Source: a virus
Reading direction: 5' to 3' (one strand)
Virus record (IMG/VR): IMGVR_UViG_3300023184_000231
Location: 1-43,680 of that record
DNA length: 43,680 bases
Part shown: piece after piece, positions 8,803 to 17,825 of the stretch
Layout: each line of letters begins with the position of its first letter
Position numbering within the stretch: the first letter of the stretch is position 1
Position numbers and translations under genes: made by a program
The notes under the pieces: generated by a model
Seen by the model: the letters and a program-made list of their open reading frames with translations, nothing else
The model's database searches: none
What the model was told of the DNA's origin: nothing

Positions 8803-11228
8803 TAAGCAGTATAAGTTCCTGTGCCTGTAAATGTAATAATAGTGTTAGCACCGCTAGTTGTTATTGTAGGGCTTCCTGTAATTATACCTGTGTATTTAGC
8901 AGTAGGAACTGATAATATAATTATACCTGATCCACCTGAACCGCCTGTGTCATAGCCACCGCCACCACCACCGCCACCTGTGTTAATTGTTCCAGGCGAA
9001 CCAACAGCTGGACCTGTTCCACCAGCACCACCTCCACCACTACCACCAGCACCTCCAGAACCTACTCCTGCTCCACCACCTCCACCGCCAGCATAAGTTA
9101 CTGATGAACCTGTAATAGAAGATGCTGTTCCAGCTCCACCTACTCCGCCATTGTATGGTGAACCAGTTGAAGCTGCTCCCCCTACTGCTCCAGCTCCACC
9201 ACCACCACCGCCCTGCCTTCCACTGCCAGTTCCATATCCATTGCCACCATTGTTACCTTGAGAAGGGCTTGTAGAAGGAGTGTTACCTGCACCTCCAGCA
9301 TCAGGTGTATTAGCTCCAGCACCACCACCGCCTGAACCTCCTGCTGTTCCAACAAATGGTGAAGTAGAAGTATCTCCGCCTTTACCGCCACCTGTGGAAG
9401 TTATTGTAGTAATTCCTGTTCCTGATAAAGATGAATCTTGACCGCTATACCAAGGACCACCTGATGTTCCTGTGCCAGCACCACCTAAACCTACTGTTGC
9501 TGTATATGTTGTTCCTATTTGTAAATAAATACCTGAACCTGTTCTATATCCACCAGCACCTCCGCCACCAGCACGAACACCTGAAGTTCCACCACCACCT
9601 GCGATTACTAAATAATCAGCAGAATAAGCACCTGCTAAAGTTCCGCTAGCAGTAAATGTATGTATTGTGTTTCCACCTGATGATGTTACAGTTCCACCTG
9701 TAAATATTTGTGAGCCAGCGTATGAGATGATAACTGTTCCGCTACCGCCTGTGCTACCTCCCACAACAGGGACATTACTGCCACCGCCACCACCACCGCC
9801 TGTATTAGCAGTTGCTGCTGTAGCAGAATTACCATTAGCTCCACCACCTGCACCACCTGCTCCAGCAGTTCCACCACTATATGTTCCACCACCACCACCA
9901 CCAGCATAAGTTACACTAGAACCTGAAATTGAAGATGCAGAGCCAGCTCCACCTGCTCCACCAGTAGTTGATGAGCCTGTTCCACCAACTGCTCCTGCGC
10001 CACCGCCACCTCCGCCACCATAATTAGGTAAACTAGCTGAACCAGTGCCGCCATTATTTCCTTGTCCTGATGTAGCTGTTCCGCCAATTTTCCCTGTAGC
10101 ACCAGCACCAGCTCCACCACCACCTGAACCACCATTTCGACCAGGGCTACCTCCATCACCTCCACCACCACCTCCTGTGGATGTAATTGTGGTTAATCCT
10201 GTGCCTGATAAAACTGAAGCAGAGCCATCAGCCCCAGGAGCTCCTGTAGCTCCACCAGCTCCAACAGTTACTGTGTAAGTTGCAGGATAATATAAAGTTG
10301 TTGTGCTTGCTAAATAACCTCCAGCTCCACCACCACCACCTTCATTAGTGCCACCACCACCTCCTCCAGCCACTACTAGATAACTAGCTGTAACTGCTGT
10401 AGCAGGGACTAATGTTCCTGAAGCTGTGAATGTATGAATATAGTTACCACCTGAAGTTGTCATTGTGCCACCTACAAATAAAGGTGTAGTAGATGTGTAA
10501 GATATGATGATTATTCCTGAACCACCCGCACCGCCATAAGCAACAGTTGATCTTCCACCGCCACCGCCACCTGTATTAGCAGTGCCAGCATTACTAGTAT
10601 TATATGCTCCATTAGCTCCGCCACCAGCACCACCAGTTCCTTGAGTTCCTGGTGTATCAACAGCTCCACCACCGCCACCTGCGTAAGTTACGGATGGACC
10701 ACTAATAGATGATGCTGTGCCTGCTCCGCCATTACCTGCAACACTTCCTGAACCATTACCACCAACAGCTCCAGCACCACCACCACCACCAGCAGCATAA
10801 GGTGTAGAACCTGTGCCTGAACCACCATTATTACCTTGTGATGGGCTTGTGCTTGGAGTATTTCCAGCACCACCAGCAAAAGCAGAAGGTGCGCCCGATG
10901 CACCGCCCCCTGAACCTCCTGAAGCTCCAGCGCCACCAATTCCCCCACGACCTCCGCCTGTGGAAGTTATTGTAGTTAAACCTGTGCCTGATATATAAGA
11001 ATCACTACCACTAACAGCACTAGCTCCACCTGAACCTACAGACATAGTATAAGTGTTAAGTATAGATAAAGTTGTTGTGCTTTGTCTATATCCTCCAGCA
11101 CCACCGCCGCCACCTGCCCCACCCCCACCGCCACCAGCTACAACAAGATAAGATGCGGATACACCGCCTTTATTTAAAGCGCCATAAGCTCTTGCGGCTT
11201 GGGTTGCTAGTCTTGACAATAATGACAT
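8802..11228 (-). CDS. Glycine-rich triple-repeat tail fibre / receptor-binding protein
   Basis: An 808-residue protein, mostly glycine with alanine, serine and threonine. Three homologous units of ~250 residues each begin with a (S/D)YLV(V/I)AGGGG strand, contain GAGGY then a GTGxTTITSTGGG motif, several GGGGG(A/S)G runs, an SSISG-SVTYAGGGGG motif and end in SGIIILS-type strands. This matches the Gly_rich_2-type domain and recalls polyglycine-helix receptor-binding tips of T-even adhesins. It most likely forms the host-contact part of the tail. The repetitive coding DNA (runs of ccacc on the plus strand) makes assembly errors possible. Confidence 0.75.
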   Translation of the reverse strand: MSLLSRLATQAARAYGALNKGGVSASYLVVAGGGGGGAGGGGGAGGYRQSTTTLSILNTYTMSVGSGGASAVSGSDSYISGTGLTTITSTGGGRGGIGGAGASGGSGGGASGAPSAFAGGAGNTPSTSPSQGNNGGSGTGSTPYAAGGGGGAGAVGGNGSGSVAGNGGAGTASSISGPSVTYAGGGGGAVDTPGTQGTGGAGGGANGAYNTSNAGTANTGGGGGGRSTVAYGGAGGSGIIIISYTSTTPLFVGGTMTTSGGNYIHTFTASGTLVPATAVTASYLVVAGGGGGGTNEGGGGGAGGYLASTTTLYYPATYTVTVGAGGATGAPGADGSASVLSGTGLTTITSTGGGGGGDGGSPGRNGGSGGGGAGAGATGKIGGTATSGQGNNGGTGSASLPNYGGGGGGGAGAVGGTGSSTTGGAGGAGSASSISGSSVTYAGGGGGGTYSGGTAGAGGAGGGANGNSATAATANTGGGGGGGSNVPVVGGSTGGSGTVIISYAGSQIFTGGTVTSSGGNTIHTFTASGTLAGAYSADYLVIAGGGGTSGVRAGGGGAGGYRTGSGIYLQIGTTYTATVGLGGAGTGTSGGPWYSGQDSSLSGTGITTITSTGGGKGGDTSTSPFVGTAGGSGGGGAGANTPDAGGAGNTPSTSPSQGNNGGNGYGTGSGRQGGGGGGAGAVGGAASTGSPYNGGVGGAGTASSITGSSVTYAGGGGGGAGVGSGGAGGSGGGGAGGTGPAVGSPGTINTGGGGGGGGYDTGGSGGSGIIILSVPTAKYTGIITGSPTITTSGANTIITFTGTGTYTA

Positions 11229-11237
11229 TGTTAATTC

Positions 11238-12212
11238 CTATTTGAATTGAGTTTGTGCTGCAAATACTGTGAAAGCTGCTGAACCTGTCTTAACAATAGT
11301 ATATGAGTAAGCATCAACACCTGAAGCGTTACCACTTGTCCATGCTGTGCCACCTTGATATTTAGGTGTGACAGAGTTTCCATCTATAGTAAGAGCATTA
11401 TTGTAGTAAGCAGTTGCACCATTAGTCACTAAAAATACGACTGTAAGTGAATCATTAGTGGACATTAAAGTATTTAAAGATGTTGTTGCATTACCTCTAA
11501 TATTGACTGTCCAGTTAGCACTTGCGTTAGATGTATAGTATAACACAGACTGTGTTGTGACATCATAGTTGATAGTGCCAGTAGCAGCAGTTGCAGAGAT
11601 AGTTGAAGTTTCAGTAGCATTGATAAATGCAGAAGCTAAAGAGCCTGTTGCACCTGTAAAAGTTTGTTTAGCTGTAAATGAATTAGCAGCAGTTGTAACA
11701 GGAATATTAGCACCTGCTAAAGTTGCTGCACCTGTACCACCTTGAGCTATAGGAAGTGTAGTCGTGAAGCCTTGTATATCAGCATCCCAAGAAGCAGCAG
11801 TTGTGCCTGTAATTAAGATACAAGTGCAAACTGTGGTAACACCTGCTGGGACAGTAGCCACTAGGTTTGAGCCTGATGAGTTTACTGTAATAGCACCTGT
11901 AGAGTTATTATGTATCTCGTAGCGTTGTCCTAAAGACAATGTACTTACTACAGGTAACACGACTGTTTGTGTCGTAGAGCCTGTAAAGAATTGTAATAGT
12001 GTGCTAGATGCAGTAAGTGTAGTTGTACCTGCCGCAGTTGCTGTAGTGGTATAAGCTTGTGTAGCGTTATAGTCTACAGCTAGGTGAGCCATTAGGGAAC
12101 GTATAGCGTTGTTTATCCCTGAAGGCGCACATCCCTCATTAATATCGGTGCTATCAATATCCGTATTACTTGCAGCGGTTGTTGAGTATTCTGAAATTTT
12201 TGTCTTTGCCAT
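11238..12212 (-). CDS. Tail fibre / virion structural protein
   Basis: A 324-residue threonine/alanine-rich beta protein. Its N-terminus (KTKISEYSTTAASNTDID..INEGCAPSGINNAIRSLMA) is a widely shared phage tail-fibre attachment module. The rest is strand-rich with TTTLTASSTLLQFFTG and IAQGGTGAATLAGANI motifs; the QGGTGA block is typical of fibre shafts. It probably links the fibre to the tail. It lies in a tail operon with 9-14 base spacings. Confidence 0.65.
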   Translation of the reverse strand: MAKTKISEYSTTAASNTDIDSTDINEGCAPSGINNAIRSLMAHLAVDYNATQAYTTTATAAGTTTLTASSTLLQFFTGSTTQTVVLPVVSTLSLGQRYEIHNNSTGAITVNSSGSNLVATVPAGVTTVCTCILITGTTAASWDADIQGFTTTLPIAQGGTGAATLAGANIPVTTAANSFTAKQTFTGATGSLASAFINATETSTISATAATGTINYDVTTQSVLYYTSNASANWTVNIRGNATTSLNTLMSTNDSLTVVFLVTNGATAYYNNALTIDGNSVTPKYQGGTAWTSGNASGVDAYSYTIVKTGSAAFTVFAAQTQFK

Positions 12213-12226
12213 GTTGAGTCCTTAAT

Positions 12227-13198
12227 TTATCCTTGTTGAAGCCATGTGTTACTACTAGAAGAAGTGTCTGTCCAAGTGTTAGAGCCTACTGCTATATCAC
12301 TCCATGTTTCTGTTCCTGCTGTTACATTTGTCCAAGTTTCTACACCTGCTGAAACTGTAGACCATGTTTCTGTGCCTGCGGTAGAAGTAGACCATTCCTC
12401 ACCTAGTCTATAACCTTTAGCGGTTAAAGATGCTAGACTTGAAATACGACCTACACCTGCAAATATTGCTTTTGCACTACATGAAGCTAATGCTGTTGCA
12501 CTAATACTACCTGCACCATTTGCGGTAAAGCCACCTAGTGCAGTTGTTGTTGCTGTTGCTGATATAGAACCTGATGTTGTTCTTGTCCTAACACTATTAG
12601 AAGTTACTGTTCCTGTAGAAGCGATAACTCCAACGCCTGACCTAATTCTATTACAACTTCCTGTGGTTGTTGCTGTGCCATTTATAGTGCCATTACTCTT
12701 AAAGATAGCATTACCATTAGCTACTATTGTAGCGTTGCCTGTAATGCTTCCTAGCCCTGCTCTAACCCTATTAGCATTAGATGTTGCAGTAGCAGTAGCA
12801 GTTATTGCACCTATGCCACCTGTAATTTTACTACCATTTGATTCTAAAAATGCGTTAGCAGTAACAGAACCTACACCACTAGCAATTCTATTTCCACTAG
12901 AAATAACTGTGCCTGTAGCTGTTACACTTCCTATACCTGTTCTTACTCTATTAGCAGAAGTACTAGCGGTTGCACTAGCGGTTACAATACCCTCTGATAA
13001 ATTTATACAAGCATTAGTAGTCCATAGAGTATCGTCTAGTGATAAGACTAAACTATCTAAACTACCAAAAGCATCTAGCTCATCTAGTGTCCAAGGTCCA
13101 CATACTTTACCAGTATAAAAGTTATGGTCTAAACTATATGGGACACTTTCTAAACTACCATAGACGTCTAGTTGTTCTAGAGTTAATGGTACAGGCAT
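12227..13198 (-). CDS. Repeat-rich tail protein with duplicated LDxYGSLDS motif
   Basis: A 323-residue protein in three parts. Residues ~5-65 hold two copies of a TL(E/D)xLD(V/A)(Y/F)GSL(E/D)S..SLD motif. Residues ~70-265 hold about ten imperfect ~20-residue beta repeats (GxGSITATATxxSNxNR). The C-terminus has five ~11-residue W-repeats of the type G(T/V)ETWSxV. The first motif also appears once in the nozzle protein at 6384-7805, suggesting both dock to the same partner. It looks like an elongated fibre or needle; function is inferred. Confidence 0.6.
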   Translation of the reverse strand: MPVPLTLEQLDVYGSLESVPYSLDHNFYTGKVCGPWTLDELDAFGSLDSLVLSLDDTLWTTNACINLSEGIVTASATASTSANRVRTGIGSVTATGTVISSGNRIASGVGSVTANAFLESNGSKITGGIGAITATATATSNANRVRAGLGSITGNATIVANGNAIFKSNGTINGTATTTGSCNRIRSGVGVIASTGTVTSNSVRTRTTSGSISATATTTALGGFTANGAGSISATALASCSAKAIFAGVGRISSLASLTAKGYRLGEEWSTSTAGTETWSTVSAGVETWTNVTAGTETWSDIAVGSNTWTDTSSSSNTWLQQG

Positions 13199-13199
13199 A

Positions 13200-13586
13200 T
13201 TAAGCCAATGTAACTGTTAGGCTACCTGAAGCAATCTTAAATATATCACCAGTTTCAATTGTTTTAGATGTGTCTAAAGGTGTGTGATATAAAAGGTTTC
13301 CTGTTGTAGATGCGTCAAATATACCTATGTGACTTACTGTTCCCCATGTAGATGTGCAAGTTGGGAAGGTGCAGTCAGCACTACTCGCAGCAGCTCCATT
13401 AGAAGGTGCAGCAAATGTAACGGATGTTCTAGCGTATGAACCACCAGTAACTTCTGTGCCTGATGCTGCGTCTGTTGGGTCTGTAGTAAATAATGCTACA
13501 TAAACTGTAGCGGGTGATGTATAGGTTGTGTTTCGTAGAGTTGCATTTACAAGTGCGTTCTCTAAATAATTACTCATTTCTGCCAT
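13200..13586 (-). CDS. Small virion structural protein
   Basis: A 128-residue protein: helical start (SNYLENALVNATL), then a strand-rich body with TYTSPATVYVALFTTDPTD and VSHIGIFDASTTGNLLYHTPLD. This pattern is common in phage and prophage tail operons and often labelled tail-fibre or virion protein without experimental support. It lies between the adaptor and the repeat-rich tail protein. Confidence 0.6.
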   Translation of the reverse strand: MAEMSNYLENALVNATLRNTTYTSPATVYVALFTTDPTDAASGTEVTGGSYARTSVTFAAPSNGAAASSADCTFPTCTSTWGTVSHIGIFDASTTGNLLYHTPLDTSKTIETGDIFKIASGSLTVTLA

Positions 13587-13595
13587 GATAATTCC

Positions 13596-14210
13596 TTATT
13601 GTGTTGTTACGTTTAATGAAGTACTAGGATATGTTCCACTAAGATCACTACTAATAATGTTATTAATTGCTCTGTCATACAAGGCAGACCACGTTTGTGT
13701 TCTTGCATCATTAAGTAGATAAGGTTCAGCTTCACCTAATGTTGCATACAGTAAAGCATCTTGGAAATAAGCTAGAAATAAATTACTTGCTGTAGAGCTA
13801 GAGATAAATGTTGGTTTAGCGTAATAAAGCATTTGTACTGTATATGTGCCATCCGGTGCAGGTGAGAATTGAAATTCTTCTGCAAGTATTGTAAATTTAG
13901 TAGGTAAACCAGAGTTTGCTATTTGACCATTACGAAAGAATAAGTCAGGTGATTGAAACTCTAAATTTTTAGGTGGGTTACCAGTAATATGTATTTCTTT
14001 AAGTTCTAAATAGTCAGAAGGTAAAGCGACTGTGCTATCACCACCTGTTGTAGTTGCTGTGGCTACCTTTAGCATTTGTCTTACTCGTAAGTCACGACTC
14101 ATTCTATTTTGTGCTAGGTTTACGAAGTCAGGTATTTGACTAGTAAGGTCTGTCCTGGCTAAATAGTCTGCGACTACCGCTATAAACGTAGTGTAATTTG
14201 TAAATGCCAT
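13596..14210 (-). CDS. Head-tail adaptor protein (SU10/gp4-like)
   Basis: A 204-residue mostly helical protein: YTTFIAVVADYLARTDLTSQIPDFVNLAQNRMSRDL is the usual opening of podoviral adaptor proteins that bind the portal. A strand-rich insertion (FTILAEEFQFSPAPDGTYTVQMLYYAKP) and a final helical bundle follow. It is the first recognisable tail-connector gene after the sugar cassette and shares its first base with the stop of the preceding gene. Family assignment is by pattern memory. Confidence 0.65.
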   Translation of the reverse strand: MAFTNYTTFIAVVADYLARTDLTSQIPDFVNLAQNRMSRDLRVRQMLKVATATTTGGDSTVALPSDYLELKEIHITGNPPKNLEFQSPDLFFRNGQIANSGLPTKFTILAEEFQFSPAPDGTYTVQMLYYAKPTFISSSTASNLFLAYFQDALLYATLGEAEPYLLNDARTQTWSALYDRAINNIISSDLSGTYPSTSLNVTTQ

Positions 14211-14920
14211 TATATTTCCTCTAATTGTCCTTTAAGTCTAGCCCAACATTTATCCATCTCGTCTTTATGCCATTCTGCACTAGCGATTGAACGTAGCCAT
14301 TGGGTTCTATCTGGGTATTGTAAGTTTTCTATGTTTTCAAACGTATTTGATATAGGTATTGCTGGACTATGTGATGAAACTATGACAGGAACACCACAAA
14401 TACTAGCTTGCACGTCAGCAACACTACCAAAACTCACTACAACATGAGCTTCACTTATGCTTTTTTTGCAGTCATGCTCACCTTTACGCTTAATAACTAT
14501 GCGTCTATCCGTAAAAGCTCTTATTTTCTCTACTGTTTTGTCTACCCAATCATGTAAGCCATAAATATAGGTAGCTTTTTCAGAGGGTGGAAATATAGTA
14601 ATGTATTCACCTTGTTTATAGTCTTTAACTGGTGGTATTTCTTTATCAGAAGTGCGCCAGTCTGTGCAATGAAAGTTATTGACACAAAACCTAGCCCATT
14701 CTAATTCGTGACTTCTAGTAAAATAACCATGATCTATAAATATATAAGGTATGTGTTGCTTAATACATTCTATTTGTATCTTATCAGCACCATTTAAGTT
14801 GCCCACTATAATGGGAATAGACTTACCATCCCATTCTCTTGTCAAAGTACCCTTACAATGCGTTTGTAAGCGTTTTAAGACGTTATCTCTACGTTCTGTG
14901 CCAGATAGTATTAACTGCAT
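14210..14920 (-). CDS. GT-B-like glycosyltransferase-related protein
   Basis: A 236-residue protein whose C-terminal half has the GT-B donor-site look: VVVSFGSVADVQASICGVPVIVSSHSP (about 162-188) resembles the end of the glycosyltransferase fold where nucleotide sugar binds. The N-terminal half includes HIPYIFIDHGYF. It overlaps the GT9-like gene upstream by 32 bases, so they are co-expressed. A sugar-transfer role is inferred; acceptor unknown. Confidence 0.5.
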   Translation of the reverse strand: MQLILSGTERRDNVLKRLQTHCKGTLTREWDGKSIPIIVGNLNGADKIQIECIKQHIPYIFIDHGYFTRSHELEWARFCVNNFHCTDWRTSDKEIPPVKDYKQGEYITIFPPSEKATYIYGLHDWVDKTVEKIRAFTDRRIVIKRKGEHDCKKSISEAHVVVSFGSVADVQASICGVPVIVSSHSPAIPISNTFENIENLQYPDRTQWLRSIASAEWHKDEMDKCWARLKGQLEEI

Positions 14921-15638
14921 CTAAAACTTGTTTAACGCTAATATCATTAGCTTTTAAAAGGCAATGCCTACATACGCCATGATAAGTTCCACATGGGTCT
15001 GAACCGTCATGTATATTTGTATGTCCATCATATCCTAAATGTTTTGGTGAAGAAAACCCTGTCCATATTACAACTGCTGGAATACCTAAAGCTGCTGCTG
15101 CATGATGTAATCCACCATCAGTTCCTACAAAGAGTTTAGCTTTACTTAATATAAGTAAGGCTTCCCTAAAGTCATTAGTAATTATCTTTTTTGTATATAC
15201 TTTAGCTAAATAGTCACCGACTTGTAACCAAGGTAAATTATGTTTTAATAATTCTTCCCAATAAGACCATGCTTTATTCTGTGCATGAACAAACTTATTC
15301 TTAACATTAGGTTCAACTAATATAAAGTCTTTAGGTAAGTCTTGCTTATCTAACCACTCTAATTCATCACTACTAAAATATATCTCGCCTGGCGTAACTT
15401 TAAACTTATCGTTGTAAGTCATAAAACCATTTTCAGTCTTTAAAGCATAAGGTCTATGACCAGGATAATTAGGTATCCATAAACCATCTTCATCTATAGT
15501 GGCTATGCGTGGGTTATTAGCAAAGATAGTCTTGTCATAAAAGTAAAGTTTTTTATCACCAAACTTAACCTTCTGTCCGGTAGTTTCATTTAACTCTTTA
15601 GCTTCTGCTGTAGCTATAAGCCAATCACCTAAACCCAT
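14889..15638 (-). CDS. GT9 (heptosyltransferase-like) glycosyltransferase
   Basis: A 249-residue protein. It opens with GLGDWLIATAEAKEL, the ADP-heptose-transferase-type first loop, and has the diagnostic C-terminal motif LFVGTDGGLHHAAAALGIPAVVIW (about 168-191). A CxxC-like HGVCRHCLL follows near 223-231, as in many GT9 proteins. It is shorter than bacterial heptosyltransferases (~330 residues), so it is a compact phage version. It overlaps neighbours on both sides and may decorate virion, surface sugar or DNA; the sequence does not say which. Confidence 0.7.
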   Translation of the reverse strand: MGLGDWLIATAEAKELNETTGQKVKFGDKKLYFYDKTIFANNPRIATIDEDGLWIPNYPGHRPYALKTENGFMTYNDKFKVTPGEIYFSSDELEWLDKQDLPKDFILVEPNVKNKFVHAQNKAWSYWEELLKHNLPWLQVGDYLAKVYTKKIITNDFREALLILSKAKLFVGTDGGLHHAAAALGIPAVVIWTGFSSPKHLGYDGHTNIHDGSDPCGTYHGVCRHCLLKANDISVKQVLDAVNTIWHRT

Positions 15639-16114
15639 GGCTCTACTTCCACTATATATTCTTTACTATTTATTTGTTCGTTAGTAATAACAAAGTAACT
15701 TGATAATTTATCTCTCCACCAATCAGGTGTTTGTAATATAAGATGTGCGTTACGACCATCAGGTAAAGTCTTTTTAGCAGGCACTAAACTTATCACTAAT
15801 AAACCTAAATGCCTCATGCAACGCTTTATATCTTGCAATACATTATCTAACAAGTCAGGTTCTATATGTTCTAATACATCACCACAAAATACAAAGTCAT
15901 GCGGTATATTGTTATTTTCTAAACCTTGAACACAAGGGTCATAATTGCTAATAGGTCTATTAAGGGTTACTTCTAATGTTTTCTTACCACATCCATAATC
16001 TAATATATCTTGATGATGTGCTATTTTACTAGCCCATTTATGACCAGACATACCGTAGTGTGTAGTATCGTGTAATATTTTTTGTTGTGCTAAATATGCT
16101 TCAGAGATAAGCAT
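15629..16114 (-). CDS. Class I SAM-dependent methyltransferase
   Basis: A 161-residue small methyltransferase. Motif I is in DILDYGCGKKTLEV (about 36-49); the motif IV-like region is FVFCGDVLEHIEPDLLDN (about 74-91), typical of small-molecule or sugar methyltransferases of the UbiG type and lacking the DPPY of adenine DNA methylases. It lies between two glycosyltransferase-like genes, with short overlaps, so methylation of a sugar product is the likely role. Confidence 0.7.
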   Translation of the reverse strand: MLISEAYLAQQKILHDTTHYGMSGHKWASKIAHHQDILDYGCGKKTLEVTLNRPISNYDPCVQGLENNNIPHDFVFCGDVLEHIEPDLLDNVLQDIKRCMRHLGLLVISLVPAKKTLPDGRNAHLILQTPDWWRDKLSSYFVITNEQINSKEYIVEVEPWV

Positions 16115-17442
16115 TACAGTTGTTTAGCAATACCTTCTATCGTTTCTTTCCATGTCTTATCATCTTGGTAGATAAGCCTCATATTTCTATACCATGGCAT
16201 ACTTACTTGAGCATAACGCCATTGGTGATATTTAGGTACTAGACACCAAGTCTTAACACCTAATGCACTAGAGCAATGTAGAGCTGTAGTATTGACCCCT
16301 ATGACCATGTTACATTCTGCTATCAGAGCTGCTATATCATCATAGTCTTTAGAGTCTGCAACAGAAGGGAAGTATTTAACACCTTCTAATGGTGTATCTA
16401 CGTTGTAGTCTAGGCTTACTAATACTGTATCTTTAAGTTTTAATAGTGGTGCTATATCGTCTTGGGTTAGGTTACGACCTTTAGCATTAGTTCTAAATGT
16501 GCCACCTTTAGTGGTGATACCTATAACTGTTTTACCCCATGAGTCAAACAATGCTCGCCACATAATTCTTTTATCTTTATCTGCCACTAGATAAGGTGTG
16601 CCTGGGAAGTCTTTATTAGTATGTCTAAAGAATTGTGGTAGTCCACCGATAGCTACTCTTGCATCAAAAGTAACTCCGTCTAACCATTCAACACTTTGTT
16701 CTTTACGAGTGCCATGCACTTCTGCTGTTGGAAAGCTACGTCTAAATAATGTTTCTAGTCTTTCATCACAGTCTATATAGACTTTCTTGCTTATCTTAAT
16801 AGCGTCTGGGATACATGATGCGTAGAATATCTCATCACCTAAACCTTGTTCACCATAGATAATTAAGTCTTTACCACTAGAACCATCCCATCTAGGTTCA
16901 TCACCATAGGTGAGTTCTTTTCTAAACTTACCACCTAATGACTTGTTCCATTCATTCCATCCCTTATCCCATTCACCTTTGGCTAGGTAACTATGAGCTA
17001 GGTTTAACTGTGCGTGTAGTTCGTTAGGGTCGCATTCCAAAGCCATCTTTGCTGACTTCTCTGCATCTTCCCATCTTGATAACTGCACCAATGAAGCTGC
17101 ACCATTAGCATAAGCTAGTGCATAAGTAGGGTCTAATTCTGCTGACTTTAAGAAGTATTTAATAGCCTCATCAAACATATCTAACTCATGGCAAGCACGA
17201 CCTAGTGAAGTCCATAATGCTTTGTTGCCTGGTTGCTCTTGTAATGCTCTACGAAATAACTGATAAGCAAATGCTGGCTTATCACCCATGAGCCAAATGT
17301 AACCTAGAAAGTTTAAGGTTGCTGCATCATTAGGATATATTTCTAATACTGTATTGATAAGTGGGTATGCGTTCTCATAGTCTTCTTTTTGTATGAGATC
17401 ATGTATAGCAAGTTGTATCTGTTGTAATTCTTTTTTATCCAT
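16114..17442 (-). CDS. TPR-repeat protein with GT9/GT41-like glycosyltransferase domain
   Basis: A 442-residue protein. Residues ~1-170 are about four to five TPR units (NFLGYIWLMGDKPAFAYQLF, LGRACHELDMFDEAIKYF, GAASLVQLSRWEDAEKSA). Residues ~190-440 form a GT-B-like domain with YGEQGLGDEIFYASCIP near 195-211 and a donor-site motif NMVIGVNTTALHCSSALGV near 385-403. This architecture resembles bacterial O-GlcNAc-transferase-like TPR glycosyltransferases, which modify proteins; the phage target is unknown. It is the first gene of the sugar cassette and overlaps 17435-17761 by 8 bases. Confidence 0.7.
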   Translation of the reverse strand: MDKKELQQIQLAIHDLIQKEDYENAYPLINTVLEIYPNDAATLNFLGYIWLMGDKPAFAYQLFRRALQEQPGNKALWTSLGRACHELDMFDEAIKYFLKSAELDPTYALAYANGAASLVQLSRWEDAEKSAKMALECDPNELHAQLNLAHSYLAKGEWDKGWNEWNKSLGGKFRKELTYGDEPRWDGSSGKDLIIYGEQGLGDEIFYASCIPDAIKISKKVYIDCDERLETLFRRSFPTAEVHGTRKEQSVEWLDGVTFDARVAIGGLPQFFRHTNKDFPGTPYLVADKDKRIMWRALFDSWGKTVIGITTKGGTFRTNAKGRNLTQDDIAPLLKLKDTVLVSLDYNVDTPLEGVKYFPSVADSKDYDDIAALIAECNMVIGVNTTALHCSSALGVKTWCLVPKYHQWRYAQVSMPWYRNMRLIYQDDKTWKETIEGIAKQL

Positions 17443-17761
17443 GCTTTGCTATGGTAGCTTTTAAATATGGATAGTTAGTATTTATTTCTTTTAACAGTTC
17501 TTTTGTTTGGTTAGGGTTATATATATCTATACCCTTTTTCTTTAATTCCATTTCCACTATAGTGGGAATAGTAGCGTAATGCGCCCATTCTTTTTTAACA
17601 CCTTTAGCCCATGCTTCAGGGTCATTTCTTTTTTGTTGTATGTCATCTAGTATAGCAGTCACATCTTGACTACTTGTGAGATGTATCATATCTGTAATAG
17701 GGTCATAATCAAAGTGCTGTGTAATACCTGTTACTTTGTCATGGTCAAATAATATTGGCAT
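17435..17761 (-). CDS. Conserved phage protein downstream of capsid, unknown function
   Basis: A 108-residue soluble protein with a strand-rich beginning (FDYDPITDMIHLTSSQDVT) and helical end (PNQTKELLKEINTNYPYLK). Proteins of this type recur right after the capsid gene of related phages. It is separated from the capsid gene by an intrinsic terminator, so its level is probably lower than capsid. No domain recognised. Confidence 0.65.
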   Translation of the reverse strand: MPILFDHDKVTGITQHFDYDPITDMIHLTSSQDVTAILDDIQQKRNDPEAWAKGVKKEWAHYATIPTIVEMELKKKGIDIYNPNQTKELLKEINTNYPYLKATIAKHG

Positions 17762-17784
17762 AATTTTTTCTTAAAATAACAATA

Positions 17785-17804
17785 GGGAGGTTTTTAAGCC
17801 TCCC
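17785..17804 (-). terminator. Intrinsic terminator just after the capsid gene
   Basis: On the minus strand GGGAGG and CCTCCC pair around an 8-base loop (CTTAAAAA) and are followed by a T-rich tail (TATTGTTATTTT). It lies 21 bases past the capsid stop. A partial terminator behind the capsid gene would boost capsid over downstream genes, as known for T7 gene 10. Confidence 0.75.
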
Positions 17805-17825
17805 CACTATTATATCATAACACTA

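Noticed and set aside
9182-11000. Long open frames on the opposite strand and in other frames across the glycine-rich fibre gene
   Set aside because: They are proline-, valine- or leucine-rich shadows of GGN-rich codons, with no start signals or protein-like composition.
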